Origin: UBA7672 sp040398425
GTDB lineage: Bacteria > Pseudomonadota > Alphaproteobacteria > Caulobacterales > Hyphomonadaceae
Length of the DNA stretch: 64,000 nucleotides
Direction of reading: 5' to 3'
Assembly: GCA_040398425.1 (NCBI GenBank)
Contig: JBBATZ010000012.1
Location: forward strand, 1-64,000
Part shown: piece after piece, positions 27,093-36,088 of the stretch
Layout of the letters: every line of letters begins with the position of its first letter
How positions within the stretch are numbered: the stretch's first letter is position 1
The notes under the pieces: model-generated
The model's input: the letters and a program-made list of their open reading frames with translations, nothing else
What the model was told of the DNA's origin: nothing
Databases searched by the model: none
Made by a program: the position numbers and the translations under genes

Positions 27093-27872
27093 TCAGGCCG
27101 CGTTCACCGTCACCGACTGGGACAGGCTTGTGCACGGACCTGTCGTTGTGAGAAAGGCGATGTCGGCCGCGTCGCGTCCCACACCGATGCGCACCAGCCC
27201 CTCGACGGGCGCAAGCTGCGTCGGATCAACCAACCACCAGCCGCCATCCATATAGACCTCAAACACGGCATGGAAATCCGGCGGCTTGAGCTTCCACGCA
27301 TAGGCACTGACGGCCCGCGCCGGAATGCTGAGCGCCCGGCACAGGGCGATCCCGAGATGACTGAAGTCGCGGCACACGCCGGCGCGATCGACGAAGGTGT
27401 GCTCCGCCGTGGTTTGCACATCGCTGACGCCTGCGATGTAGTCGACATGTGCGTGGATCCAGTCGAGCACTGCGAGAACCTGCGCGCCGCCGTCCGAATA
27501 GCGGCCGAATTCGCGATTGGCGAACAGGAGAAATCGGTCGGACGGGCAGTACCGGCTCGGCGTCAGGTATTGCAGCACGTTCTGCGGCAACGACATCCAG
27601 TCCGCCTTGCGCGCCGACGCCTGCAGCGCGATGCGCTGGCCATTGTCGACCAACGCCTCATAGGTAATGCGCGTCTCGCCGCTGAAGCTTGCGCGGAAGC
27701 GACGCTCGCCGCGTTCGTCGGCCAGGTCCTGCAGAATGTTTATGCCTGGTGGCAGCCACATCTGTTCGGACAGGACGGTCTGGTCCGGCGAATGAGCGGC
27801 CTGAACCGATACGATCGCATGGGTGCCCGCAGGAAAATCGAAGAGCAGATCAGCGCGAACATTCAACTGCAT
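27093..27872 (-). CDS. Transglutaminase-like cysteine protease-fold protein
   Basis: A 259-residue protein with an N-terminal beta-rich transglutaminase-associated domain and a C-terminal transglutaminase core. The catalytic triad is visible as C167 in RAGVCRDFSHLG, H201 in PDFHAVFEVY and D216 in WWLVDPT. Bacterial members are often proteases or peptide-modifying enzymes; the real substrate is unknown. The start at 27872 (MQLNVRADLLFDF) is preferred because this is the usual beginning of the family; the in-frame start at 27923 adds 17 unrelated residues. No signal peptide is seen. Confidence 0.87.
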   Translation of the reverse strand: MQLNVRADLLFDFPAGTHAIVSVQAAHSPDQTVLSEQMWLPPGINILQDLADERGERRFRASFSGETRITYEALVDNGQRIALQASARKADWMSLPQNVLQYLTPSRYCPSDRFLLFANREFGRYSDGGAQVLAVLDWIHAHVDYIAGVSDVQTTAEHTFVDRAGVCRDFSHLGIALCRALSIPARAVSAYAWKLKPPDFHAVFEVYMDGGWWLVDPTQLAPVEGLVRIGVGRDAADIAFLTTTGPCTSLSQSVTVNAA

Positions 27873-28089
27873 TGATGGGTCCCCGTGGGCCCGTACCAAT
27901 GCGCGCGTGCAAGCCAGGTTCATCGATAAGACGCAAACATCGAAGGCGAAAGCTCAAACTTAAAATCGGAGTGGGGATTGATCAGGACTGTTGGCGCCAC
28001 GCCAGCGAGTAAGTGCTCGAGCCAGCGGCTCGCACGATTCAGCTCGCGCGATCCATCGTCGCCACGTCGGCCGCGCTCTGGGCGACGGC

Positions 28090-28248
28090 TTACGGCTGAG
28101 AGGTGGTCGACGACAGCAGCGGGGGGCTTTCGCCCGCAAAGGTTGAAAACACAAGGGAGCTCAGCAGGGCCGCCATCGCGGCGATGCTGACAATATGGGA
28201 GACTTTCCAGTGTCGTGAGGTCATGGGGAGCTCTTCGAACCAATTCAT
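28090..28248 (-). CDS. Possible small membrane protein
   Basis: In the 667-bp gap between the transglutaminase-like and crotonase genes, the only protein-like reading is a 52-residue frame beginning MNWFEELPMTSRHWKVSH, with a single hydrophobic segment IVSIAAMAALLSSLVFSTF and a short polar tail. It could be a single-pass membrane or secreted peptide. No homology is recognised and a start at 28224 is equally possible. The rest of the gap holds nothing I can support. Confidence 0.25.
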   Translation of the reverse strand: MNWFEELPMTSRHWKVSHIVSIAAMAALLSSLVFSTFAGESPPLLSSTTSQP

Positions 28249-28539
28249 ATCCAGCCAATCAACGCGCCCGGCGCGATCCAGTTGCGGAAACGCCTCGAAC
28301 AGGGCGATTGGCGCGAGTCTTGACGCGGCACTGAGCCAAAGGGGCAACAAACAGGCGAAATTCCATAGAAAATCACGTGGCCGATGATGGCCCTGCTTTT
28401 CTGCGGAAAGCAGGAGATGCCTGGCCGTCCCGGATCAGCGGCGCGACAGGGCACCGATAGTGACAGGGTCGGCTCCGTCCCGGCGCCCCTTCACGCTCGC
28501 CTTCCGCATCGGGACCACATGACGCCGACTGGCACACCC

Positions 28540-29412
28540 CTACTTGTAGAGCTCCTCCTCCCACCATGGGAAGTAATCAGGCATATCGCCGGAGACTGTG
28601 TTCGGAAACGCCGGCGCGCGCTTTTCTAGGAAGGACGTGACACCCTCCTTCACATCTGCGCTGGCGCCGCGCGAGAGGATGCCGCGGCTATCGACGCGAT
28701 GCGCCTGCATCGGATCGGTCATACCCGTGCCGCGCCACATCATCTGACGGATCAGCGCGACAGAGACAGGCGCGGTATTGTCGGCAATCTCGCGCGCGAT
28801 CGTCGTTGCAGCAGCCATCAGCTGGTCGCCGGGATGCACAGCGCTGACCAGCCCGCCGCGCAGCGCTTCCTGCGCATCGAACACCCGGCCGCTGAAGCAC
28901 CACTGCAGCGCCTGCGAAATGCCCACGATGCGCGGCAGAAAGAAGGAAGACGCCGCTTCCGGTACGATGCCGCGCCGCGAGAACACGAAGCCGATACGCG
29001 CATTGTCGCTGGCAAGCCGGATATCCATCGGCAGCGTCATGGTCGCGCCAATGCCGACTGCCGGGCCATTGATCGCCGCGATCACCGGCTTGAGCAGCTT
29101 GAAGATGCGTAGTGTCACGCGCCCGCCGCCATCGCGGGCGGCGTCGTCGGAGAAATCGATCTTCTTGCCATCGCTATGTGCGGCGACATCGAAGGTGGAT
29201 GCGCCCGACGACAGATCGGCTCCCGCGCAGAACGCCCGCCCATTACCCGTGACGATCAGCGCACGCACCGCGTCATCCGCATCAACCCGATCGAGCACCT
29301 CGATCATTTCGTGCATCATCCGGCCGGTGAATGCGTTCAGCTTCTCTGGTCGCGACAGCGTCATCACCGCCACACCATCTTTCACCTCATAGCGGATCGT
29401 TTCGTAGGTCAT
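28540..29412 (-). CDS. Crotonase family enoyl-CoA hydratase/isomerase
   Basis: A 290-residue crotonase-fold protein. Typical segments are VAVMTLSRPEKLNAFTGRMM, the CoA/oxyanion loop GRAFCAGADLSS and the second oxyanion helix INGPAVGIGATMTLP. The two glutamates of classical enoyl-CoA hydratase are not conserved: they align with Thr and Phe here. A Glu instead occurs in IVPEAASSFFLP, the position used by delta3,delta2-enoyl-CoA isomerases of the ECI2 type. Isomerase rather than hydratase activity is therefore plausible. The start at 29412 (MTYETIRYEV) is chosen over 29442. It is a stand-alone gene. Confidence 0.87.
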   Translation of the reverse strand: MTYETIRYEVKDGVAVMTLSRPEKLNAFTGRMMHEMIEVLDRVDADDAVRALIVTGNGRAFCAGADLSSGASTFDVAAHSDGKKIDFSDDAARDGGGRVTLRIFKLLKPVIAAINGPAVGIGATMTLPMDIRLASDNARIGFVFSRRGIVPEAASSFFLPRIVGISQALQWCFSGRVFDAQEALRGGLVSAVHPGDQLMAAATTIAREIADNTAPVSVALIRQMMWRGTGMTDPMQAHRVDSRGILSRGASADVKEGVTSFLEKRAPAFPNTVSGDMPDYFPWWEEELYK

Positions 29413-29543
29413 GCCGGCACTCCTCTGGCGAGCTCGCATCATCAGCGAGGAATAGCCCGCGTGTCACGTGCCCCAGAGCAAAACGTGCCCCCGTGCGTTT
29501 CCGTGACGGAAGCAGAAAACCACAAATGTCCTGATGCCAGATC

Positions 29544-29978
29544 CTACACAATCCGCCTGCCATCTGCATCGATGATGAGTTCCCCATCTTCCCTCGCGAA
29601 TGGACCAGCCGGAAGGCGATCAAGAAGATCGAGTACTGTTTCGCTGGGGCGGCAGAGGCGCACGCCCTTCGGCGTTGCAACGATGGGACGATTCACAAGG
29701 ACGGGGTACGCAATCATTGCAGCGATGAGCGATTCGTCATCGGCGGCAGGGTCAAGCAGGCCAAGTTCGGCGGCGGGCGACTTCGTGGTGCGCAGGGCCT
29801 CGCGTGCCGTAATACCCGCAGCAGCAAAAAGCGCGAGAAGTTGCGGGCGCGTCCATCCCGTCGCGAGATACTCAATAACGTCCGGCGTGTAGCCTGCCGC
29901 CATGATCAGATCCAGCACGTTGCGCGACGTACCGCAGTCCGGGTTGTGATGGATCACGACGGGAAAAGGCTGGATCAT
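29544..29978 (-). CDS. arsC: Glutaredoxin-dependent arsenate reductase (ArsC, Spx/ArsC fold)
   Basis: A 144-residue ArsC of the R773 type. The catalytic cysteine is C15 in HNPDCGTSRN, and three arginines matching the arsenate-binding set are seen at R63 (LRTTKSPA), R97 (VNRPIVATPKG) and R110 (RLCRPSE). It reduces arsenate to arsenite with glutathione and glutaredoxin. It overlaps the aquaporin gene by ATGA and is the last gene of an arsR-aqpS-arsC operon, so arsenite produced would leave through the channel. Confidence 0.93.
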   Translation of the reverse strand: MIQPFPVVIHHNPDCGTSRNVLDLIMAAGYTPDVIEYLATGWTRPQLLALFAAAGITAREALRTTKSPAAELGLLDPAADDESLIAAMIAYPVLVNRPIVATPKGVRLCRPSETVLDLLDRLPAGPFAREDGELIIDADGRRIV

Positions 29979-30664
29979 GCGGGCTCCCTGGCAGGAAGAA
30001 GGATGCGGCTTGCGAGCCATGCGGCCAACGCGCCGGCAAACTGACTTGCGACAAAACCTGGGACATCCTGCGGGCGAATCCCGGCGAACGTGTCTGACAT
30101 TGCGCGGGCAATCGTGATCGCCGGGTTCGCGAAAGACGTGCTGGCCGTCCACCAGTAGCCTGCCGTGATGACCAGCGCGACGGCGGCAGGCACGGCGTCC
30201 GCCTTCCAGCGCGAGACAAAAAGGATACCAAACAGCAAGGTGAACGTGGCGACAGCTTCGCTGAGCATCTGCGCAGGGCCGGCACGGACGTGGGTCGACA
30301 CCTGAAGCACGGGAAGTTCGAACATGGCATGCGCAAGCAACGCGCCCAGTATGCAACCGGCGGTCTGAGCCAACATGTACACGACCGCATCTTGAGGCGC
30401 GATGTCGCGTCTGATGGCCATCACCAGCGTAACGGCGGGGTTGCAGTGTGCACCGGAAATCGGCCCGAGGGCACGGATCAGAACGTAGAGAATAGCCGCT
30501 GTCGCCAGCGTGTTGCCCAACAGGGCGACGGCGGCGTTTCCATCGGCAAGCCTGCTGGCGAGAATGCCCGAACCGATCACTGTTCCTGCAAGAAGCAGTG
30601 AACCCAGACATTCGGCGGCGATCCGGCGCGCACCTGTGGCCGGCTCTGTCCTCGGGTCGCTCAT
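29975..30664 (-). CDS. MIP-family aquaglyceroporin, AqpS-like arsenite channel
   Basis: A 229-residue protein with six hydrophobic segments and the two hemipore NPA motifs, ISGAHCNPAVTLVM and TSFANPAITIARAMSDTFAG. Aquaglyceroporins encoded between arsR and arsC, as in Sinorhizobium AqpS, let arsenite made by ArsC flow out down its gradient and replace an ArsB or ACR3 pump. Here the arrangement is the same, and no pump gene is seen. It overlaps arsR by 4 bp (ATGA) and arsC by 4 bp, so the three genes are translationally coupled. Confidence 0.92.
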   Translation of the reverse strand: MSDPRTEPATGARRIAAECLGSLLLAGTVIGSGILASRLADGNAAVALLGNTLATAAILYVLIRALGPISGAHCNPAVTLVMAIRRDIAPQDAVVYMLAQTAGCILGALLAHAMFELPVLQVSTHVRAGPAQMLSEAVATFTLLFGILFVSRWKADAVPAAVALVITAGYWWTASTSFANPAITIARAMSDTFAGIRPQDVPGFVASQFAGALAAWLASRILLPAREPA

Positions 30665-31014
30665 CTTCTGGCGCTCGCGCCTTTGACCGGTGGGTTACAG
30701 ACAGCCGGTGCACAGACTTTCGCAGCGCTGCCATCGGCGCAGCACTCGTCAGAGAGATAGCCGATCAGTGCATTCATCGCAGGAAAGTGGGCCCTGCAGA
30801 GCAGCGTCGTCGCGTGACGCTCCTGCGTCACCAGACCAGTCTCCACGAGGCGTTTGACATGATGCGACAACGTCGATGCAGCGACACCGAGCTTTTCCTG
30901 CACCGCGCCCACGGGCAGCCCTCCGGCGCCAGCGCGCACGAGCAGTCGGTAGATTTTCAGGCGCACGGGATTGCCGAGCGCCTCAAGCTGTCCGGAAACT
31001 TTTTCGAGTTTCAT
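30661..31014 (-). CDS. arsR: ArsR/SmtB family arsenite-responsive repressor
   Basis: A 117-residue winged-helix repressor beginning MKLEKVSGQLEALGNPVRLK, with the recognition helix in VAASTLSHHVKRLVETGLV. Cysteines C91, C92, C101 and C106 cluster after the last helix (ECCADG...VCAPAVC), a C-terminal As(III) site like that of the Acidithiobacillus-type ArsR rather than the N-terminal CxC of the R773 type. The ATG at 31014 gives the normal family length; the open frame extends to 31311 but would overlap the divergent gene. It is first in the arsR-aqpS-arsC operon. Confidence 0.9.
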   Translation of the reverse strand: MKLEKVSGQLEALGNPVRLKIYRLLVRAGAGGLPVGAVQEKLGVAASTLSHHVKRLVETGLVTQERHATTLLCRAHFPAMNALIGYLSDECCADGSAAKVCAPAVCNPPVKGASARR

Positions 31015-31062
31015 CGAAATAATGTGCGGGTCCTCGGCGAGCGCGTCAATCGGTATTTCGAT
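31013..31062 (-). promoter_or_regulatory. Candidate ArsR operator region (paired inverted half-sites)
   Basis: ATCGAAATA (31013-31021) and its exact complement TATTTCGAT (31054-31062) flank 32 bp directly upstream of, and overlapping, the arsR start codon. Such a spaced inverted repeat next to arsR is a plausible repressor site. No clear -10/-35 pair could be assigned. Confidence 0.4.
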
Positions 31063-31255
31063 AAAGCACGAAACACCACGAGCCAATGTTTGGTTTTTGA
31101 CACTTGCCATCCGCTCAATATCGTAACGGAACGGCAGCCCGAACTTTCCGCGGCATACACAAGCCGTTGCCCGGCAAGCGCCTCTCGCTTGCCAATCGCG
31201 AGCGTGGTCGCGCATACAGAATTTCATACCGACACAACCGCAGGACACGCAAGAC

Positions 31256-32782
31256 ATGGCGACGATGAACCCAGAGACAACGCCCGTGATAGCTGCGGTG
31301 GGCGAGGTCATTGACCGGCCGAAATCGCCGGAGCTGGCGTTGGAGCCGTTGAGATTGATGGAAGCGGCGCTGCGAGCGTGCGAGGCGGATGCCGGCGCAA
31401 AGCTGCTTAATCAGGTGGGGCTGCTCAGCCTGATCGGACTTGTGAGCTGGCCCTATCGCGATCCGGTGCGGCAGTTGGCGGCAGAGCTTGGCATTGCACC
31501 AGCCGAACAAGTGAATGCCAGCATGGGCGGCGAGACGCCGGTACGGCTGACCCATGAAGCCGCCGCGCGCATCGCGCAGGGCGAAGACCTTGTCGCCGCC
31601 ATCGTCGGCGGCGAGGCGGTGAATGCCGTGAACCAGGCGAAGAAGGCTGGCGTATTGCCGCCGTGGACGCCGCCGGTTTCGCGCGAGGATGCGGTGAAGT
31701 TTCCGTCCAGCCGTTTTGCGATGAGCCCCGTCGCCAAGCTTCTCGGCGTGATGGACCCGGCGCAGGTCTATCCTTTCTACGAAGTCGCGACGCAGGCCGC
31801 CTGGGGCCAGACGCCTGCGGAGGGCGCGCGTGAATCGGCAGAGTTGTGGGCGCGCTACGCCGCCGTTGCGGCAGGCAATCCCTTCGCGTGGATCAGGAGC
31901 GCACCTGGCGCCGACGCTATCGGCGCGGTGACGCCCGACAACCGTCTGATCAACTGGCCCTACCCCAAGTTGATGGTCGCCAACCCCGCTGTGAACCAGT
32001 CGGCCGCCGTGATCGTCATGAGCCTCGCCCGCGCCCGGAAGCTGGGGATCGCCGAGGACAAGCTCGTGCATATCTGGGGCGGCGCAAAAGCCATCGAACC
32101 CGAGGACTACCTTCACCGCGATCGCTATGACCACTCGACCGCTCAGACGGCGGTGCTGGAGAAAGCTGTCGAGATCGCGGGCGGGGACGCAAAGCGCTTC
32201 AAACATCTTGAACTCTACAGCTGCTTCCCAGTCGTGCCGAAAATGGCGCTGCGGACGTTGAAGCTGGATCCCGGGGAACATGCGCCGACGGTGGCGGGCG
32301 GGCTGACCTTTTTCGGCGGGCCTCTGAACAACTATATGAGCCACGCCATCGCTGCGATGGTACATGCCCTGCGCGCGACACCCGGCGAACTCGGCCTGCT
32401 CTATGGCCAGGGCGGCTATGTGAACAAGCACCACACGCTGGTGGTCAGCACCGCGCCGGCCCCCACACAGATGCCCGCCGCTTATTCAGTGCAGGCCACC
32501 GCCGACGCCGCGCGTGGACCGACGGCGCCGCTGCTGGAAACTTATGCAGGACCGGCAAAGCTCGAGACCTACACCGTGACCTATGGTCGCGACGGCGCCC
32601 CCGTCGCGGGCATCGTCATCGCACGTACGCCGGACGGCGGCCGGGTGATGGCCCATGCACCAGCCAGCGACATTGCAACGATCGCCCTGCTCACCTCCCC
32701 CAACCGGAGCGCGGTCGGCGCGCCTGGCCAGGTCAGCCACGACGCATTGGGCAAACCGATGTGGAGCGCCCGCGACGATTGA
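31256..32782 (+). CDS. Thiolase-fold protein, atypical acetyl-CoA acetyltransferase family member
   Basis: A 508-residue protein annotated by family resemblance as acetyl-CoA acetyltransferase. The fold is suggested by GGEAVNAVNQAKKAG, AWIRSAPGADAIGAVTPDNR and the late GGLTFFGGPLNNYMSHAIAAM. Key thiolase residues are not where expected: the nucleophilic Cys region reads VNASMGGETPVRL with no Cys, the GHPxGxxG histidine loop reads GGPLNNYMSHA, and the C-terminal CxG loop reads LLYGQGGYVNK. It may act on an unusual acyl-CoA or be a non-catalytic relative. It is divergent from the arsenic operon; the next gene starts 57 bp later. Confidence 0.75.
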   Translation: MATMNPETTPVIAAVGEVIDRPKSPELALEPLRLMEAALRACEADAGAKLLNQVGLLSLIGLVSWPYRDPVRQLAAELGIAPAEQVNASMGGETPVRLTHEAAARIAQGEDLVAAIVGGEAVNAVNQAKKAGVLPPWTPPVSREDAVKFPSSRFAMSPVAKLLGVMDPAQVYPFYEVATQAAWGQTPAEGARESAELWARYAAVAAGNPFAWIRSAPGADAIGAVTPDNRLINWPYPKLMVANPAVNQSAAVIVMSLARARKLGIAEDKLVHIWGGAKAIEPEDYLHRDRYDHSTAQTAVLEKAVEIAGGDAKRFKHLELYSCFPVVPKMALRTLKLDPGEHAPTVAGGLTFFGGPLNNYMSHAIAAMVHALRATPGELGLLYGQGGYVNKHHTLVVSTAPAPTQMPAAYSVQATADAARGPTAPLLETYAGPAKLETYTVTYGRDGAPVAGIVIARTPDGGRVMAHAPASDIATIALLTSPNRSAVGAPGQVSHDALGKPMWSARDD

Positions 32783-32839
32783 CGCAACGCCGGCGCGCCC
32801 TAGCTCCTCTCGCAACGGGGCAAGGAAAGCGGCGGCGGA

Positions 32840-33757
32840 ATGCGCTGGACAGCACTCATCTGCATTGCGCTTCTGACCACCCTGACTGCCCGCGCGCAGC
32901 CCGGCCCCGCCCTTGCGCCTTCTCAGTCCGCCTATCATCCTGAGGCGGAAACGGTGTTTGAAAGCGGCCTGTCCGACCGCATCTCCCGTCGCAACATCCA
33001 GACCGATCTCGTCCGCGACCCGGCCCCGAACAACGCCCGCGGCCTCGCCCTGAAGGGGCAGGATGCCGCGATCATCGGCCTTACCGTCACCGGCCGCAAA
33101 TACGGCGTCTCGCTCGACAACACCGGCGAGGTGCTGATCAAGAATTTCGTCTTCCGACGCCGCCAGTCCAAGGACATCTACGGCTCCGGCCTCATCCTCG
33201 GCCAGTCCGCCCCAACGCGTGGCGAGACCTGGCTCTCCAACGCGTGGATCGACCTTGAGGGCAAAGGCCCGATGCCCGACTACAAGCTCGCCAACAATGA
33301 AGCCGTCACGGTGGAAGCGAAAAGCGGACGCCTCAATATCCGCAAGGCGGTTCTGCTTGGCGGCGAGGAATCCGGTCTGGACAACAAGGGCAGCGTCCGA
33401 ATTGATGCGAGCTTCATCGCTTCCGGTCACCGCTCGATCCGCGTCTGGGCGGGCGCGCGCGTGGTCATCGCCAACAGCATCATCCTCGCCTATCCCGGTT
33501 TCACCGGCCTATGGTTCGGCGGCGGGAAGGGTGAGGCGAAGTTCGATTACTATAACTGCCGCTTCGGCGCCGTCGGCGAAAGCGAGGCCGACCTCGTGTC
33601 CGATCCGCCCGGCTGGATGATACAGAATGACGATGATGACGCGGTCACGATCCGTCTGAAACGGCTCGACAAGGACCCGTTCGACCGCGGCCGGACCAGC
33701 TTCTGGGTGTCCGCCAATGCGCCTGTCCCACGCGGCTATCTCGCGGTCGCGCGATGA
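32840..33757 (+). CDS. Exported right-handed beta-helix protein
   Basis: A 305-residue protein with a Sec signal peptide (MRWTALICIALLTTLTARAQ). The remainder has short strand-turn repeats with regular Gly/Asn/Asp and aliphatic residues (for example VTGRKYGVSLDNTGEVLIKN and GLDNKGSVRIDASFIASGHR), typical of parallel beta-helix proteins. These include polysaccharide lyases, epimerases and structural proteins, but no catalytic signature was recognised. Its stop overlaps the start of a glycosyltransferase gene (ATGA) at the edge of an exopolysaccharide locus, so a periplasmic role on the polysaccharide is plausible. Confidence 0.75.
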   Translation: MRWTALICIALLTTLTARAQPGPALAPSQSAYHPEAETVFESGLSDRISRRNIQTDLVRDPAPNNARGLALKGQDAAIIGLTVTGRKYGVSLDNTGEVLIKNFVFRRRQSKDIYGSGLILGQSAPTRGETWLSNAWIDLEGKGPMPDYKLANNEAVTVEAKSGRLNIRKAVLLGGEESGLDNKGSVRIDASFIASGHRSIRVWAGARVVIANSIILAYPGFTGLWFGGGKGEAKFDYYNCRFGAVGESEADLVSDPPGWMIQNDDDDAVTIRLKRLDKDPFDRGRTSFWVSANAPVPRGYLAVAR

Positions 33758-34986
33758 CCGCCACGCCCGCCGCTGCCACAACTGCCAAGCGTCGCATCGC
33801 CTTCGTCATCAACTCGCTGGGCCCCGGCGGCGCCGAGCGGGTGATGATGACGGTTCTGGAGAACGCACCACGCGGCAGCTGGGATGTGCACCTCGTCCTG
33901 CTTGATCGGGAAGACGAGCACCGCACGCCACCTGATTTCGTGACCGTCCACCGTCTCGACTGCGGCGGTCGGCTGTTGGCGAGCATCAACGCGCTGCGCC
34001 ACGAGCTGAAATGCCTCGCGCCGGATCTGGTGGTGAGCTTTCTCGTGCGCGCCAACATCGCGGCGGTGATTGCCGCAAAGGGTATTGGCGTGCCCGTGGT
34101 GATCAGCGAACGGGCCCAGCTCTCGACGCATCTCACCGGCCGCCATGGTTATGTGCGCGCCCTTGCAGCCAGGCTGGTACCGCGCCTCGTCTATCCGCGG
34201 GCCGATCACATCATTGCCGTGTCGAGCGGCGTGCGACAGGATCTGATCGCGAATTTCGGCGTGCGGCCCGAGTGCGTGTCCAGCATTCCCAATCCCTATG
34301 ACGCGCCAAGCATTGCCGCCGCCGCAGCGGACTTGCCCGAGTTTCCCCTACCCGACCGATTCATCGTCAGCGCAGGCCGTCTCACCGAATCCAAGGGCTT
34401 CGCCGACCTCATCGACGCCTATGCGCAAACGCAAACCGCCCTGCCGCTGGTCATTCTCGGCGAGGGCGACCTGCGCGAAGCGCTTCAGGCAAGGATCACA
34501 GCGGCAAAACTCGACGCCCATGTCATGCTTGCGGGCTACGCGCGCAATCCTTTCGCGATCGTCGGCCGCGCCGAGATGTTCGTGTCGGCTTCGCATTGCG
34601 AGGGCTTCCCGAATGCAATGGCCGAGGCTATGGCTCTCGGCGTGCCGGTCGTCGCCACCGACTGCCCCTCGGGTCCGGCCGAATTGCTCGATGAAGTCGA
34701 CACCACGGGTACGACAGGCGTTCATGCCGCACGCCATGGCATGCTCACGCCGGTGGGCGATGCGCCAGCGCTGGCCGAGGCAATGAAACAGATGCTGACG
34801 CCGGCAACTCTGGCCCATTATCGCCGCCAGTCGCGCATCCGCATCGCGGAATTCGACGTCGCGCGCGCCATGGAGCGTTACTGGTCCTGCTTTGCTGCTG
34901 CGCTGGATGGCAAGACGGCCGTCACGAAGGGCGAGGCCCCGCCGCCAGTGGAACGCGCTCCGGAACCGGCGTCCGTCTCTGGATGA
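33754..34986 (+). CDS. GT4 family glycosyltransferase
   Basis: A 410-residue GT-B fold glycosyltransferase. The N-terminal NSLGPGGAERVMMTVLENAP and the C-terminal donor-binding SASHCEGFPNAMAEAMALGV (E-x7-E type) are characteristic of GT4. RFIVSAGRLTESKGFADLID starts the second Rossmann domain. It adds a sugar to the lipid-linked exopolysaccharide repeat unit; donor and linkage are unknown. It is coupled to the beta-helix gene and its 3' end overlaps the convergent glycosyltransferase gene by 65 bp, an unusually long antisense overlap. Confidence 0.92.
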   Translation: MTATPAAATTAKRRIAFVINSLGPGGAERVMMTVLENAPRGSWDVHLVLLDREDEHRTPPDFVTVHRLDCGGRLLASINALRHELKCLAPDLVVSFLVRANIAAVIAAKGIGVPVVISERAQLSTHLTGRHGYVRALAARLVPRLVYPRADHIIAVSSGVRQDLIANFGVRPECVSSIPNPYDAPSIAAAAADLPEFPLPDRFIVSAGRLTESKGFADLIDAYAQTQTALPLVILGEGDLREALQARITAAKLDAHVMLAGYARNPFAIVGRAEMFVSASHCEGFPNAMAEAMALGVPVVATDCPSGPAELLDEVDTTGTTGVHAARHGMLTPVGDAPALAEAMKQMLTPATLAHYRRQSRIRIAEFDVARAMERYWSCFAAALDGKTAVTKGEAPPPVERAPEPASVSG

Positions 34987-36088
34987 TGTCGTGATGCCTG
35001 CGGGCGATCGCGTCCCAGTCATTCTCTTCCAGGATCTGTGCGCGCCGCGAACAATGAAAGTCTTCCGGTGGCCGCGACAGCAGGGCCGCAAGCGCGGCGG
35101 TGTCGCCCACGGCATAGTAATTCTTGGCATCGAGCCCGACTTCCCTGTGCTCGGGGATGTCGGAGGCGATGATCGGCGCATTCGCCGCCAACGCTTCCAT
35201 CAGCACAAGCGGAAAGCCTTCGAGATAGGACGGATGAACGAACAGCGCCGCATGACGATAGAGGGTCCTCACCTGCTCGGCTGGACGCATACCGGCGAAC
35301 ATCACATCGTCGGAGGCCTTCGCCTTCAACTCGGCTGCATATTCATCGCTTCCCATCGAGCCGCCGACGACGACCAGCTTCAGTCCTGCAGGTTTGGCCG
35401 CAACATAGGCGTCGACAAGATCGTGAAACCCCTTGGTGGGATCGAGCCGCCCGACACAAAGGATGTAGCCATCTGGCTTGAGGCGGAGGGCCCCGAGCAG
35501 TTCGGAAGATGCTTCATCGACAACCGCCGTAGCTGCCGACGAGCGGACAGGCATTGCTGGCGCACCATTGTGAATGGTTGTGAAATTGTCGCGCTGGCCA
35601 GGATGCTCCTTCGCGATGCAGGTTTCGATCGTATGGCTGACGCAGATCACGTCTTCCGCAAAGCGCGCCATCATCCGCTCGCCGGTCTTCAGGAACCATT
35701 TTCCGAACCGGCCCCATTTCGGCCTGTCATAGTCGGCGGCATGGTGCGTCCCGATCACGCGAAAACCGAGCAGCCTTGCGAGCGGCGCAAAGAAGCCCGG
35801 CCCCACGGCATGCAGGTGCACCACGTCGGGATGCAGGAACAGGCGCGCATAGAGCAGCGCCAGCGGGGTATGGACCAGCGTTTCCAGCGCGCGCTTTTTC
35901 GGCGCCCACAGCGACACGACACGGATATCGCCATACATGCCGCTGTCGACGTAGCCCTTGCGGCCAATTACCGTGATGTCGAGCGTATCATCCATTTGTG
36001 CGAGGCGCGGATACAGATTTTCGCAATGGGTTTCGATGCCGCCCATCACGTCGGGAATACCGCGTAGGCCTATGGCGCAGATCTTCAT
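34922..36088 (-). CDS. GT4 family glycosyltransferase
   Basis: A 388-residue GT-B glycosyltransferase. It opens MKICAIGLRGIPDVMGGIET, the glycine loop common to GT4 enzymes of capsule and EPS loci. CVGRLDPTKGFHDLVDAYV marks the C-terminal domain and HPSYLEGFPLVLMEALAANA the sugar-nucleotide site. It is translated with the upstream polymerase gene through an ATGA overlap (36085-36088). The open frame continues further upstream, but this is an antisense extension through the polymerase gene. Confidence 0.92.
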   Translation of the reverse strand: MKICAIGLRGIPDVMGGIETHCENLYPRLAQMDDTLDITVIGRKGYVDSGMYGDIRVVSLWAPKKRALETLVHTPLALLYARLFLHPDVVHLHAVGPGFFAPLARLLGFRVIGTHHAADYDRPKWGRFGKWFLKTGERMMARFAEDVICVSHTIETCIAKEHPGQRDNFTTIHNGAPAMPVRSSAATAVVDEASSELLGALRLKPDGYILCVGRLDPTKGFHDLVDAYVAAKPAGLKLVVVGGSMGSDEYAAELKAKASDDVMFAGMRPAEQVRTLYRHAALFVHPSYLEGFPLVLMEALAANAPIIASDIPEHREVGLDAKNYYAVGDTAALAALLSRPPEDFHCSRRAQILEENDWDAIARRHHDIIQRRTPVPERVPLAAGPRPS

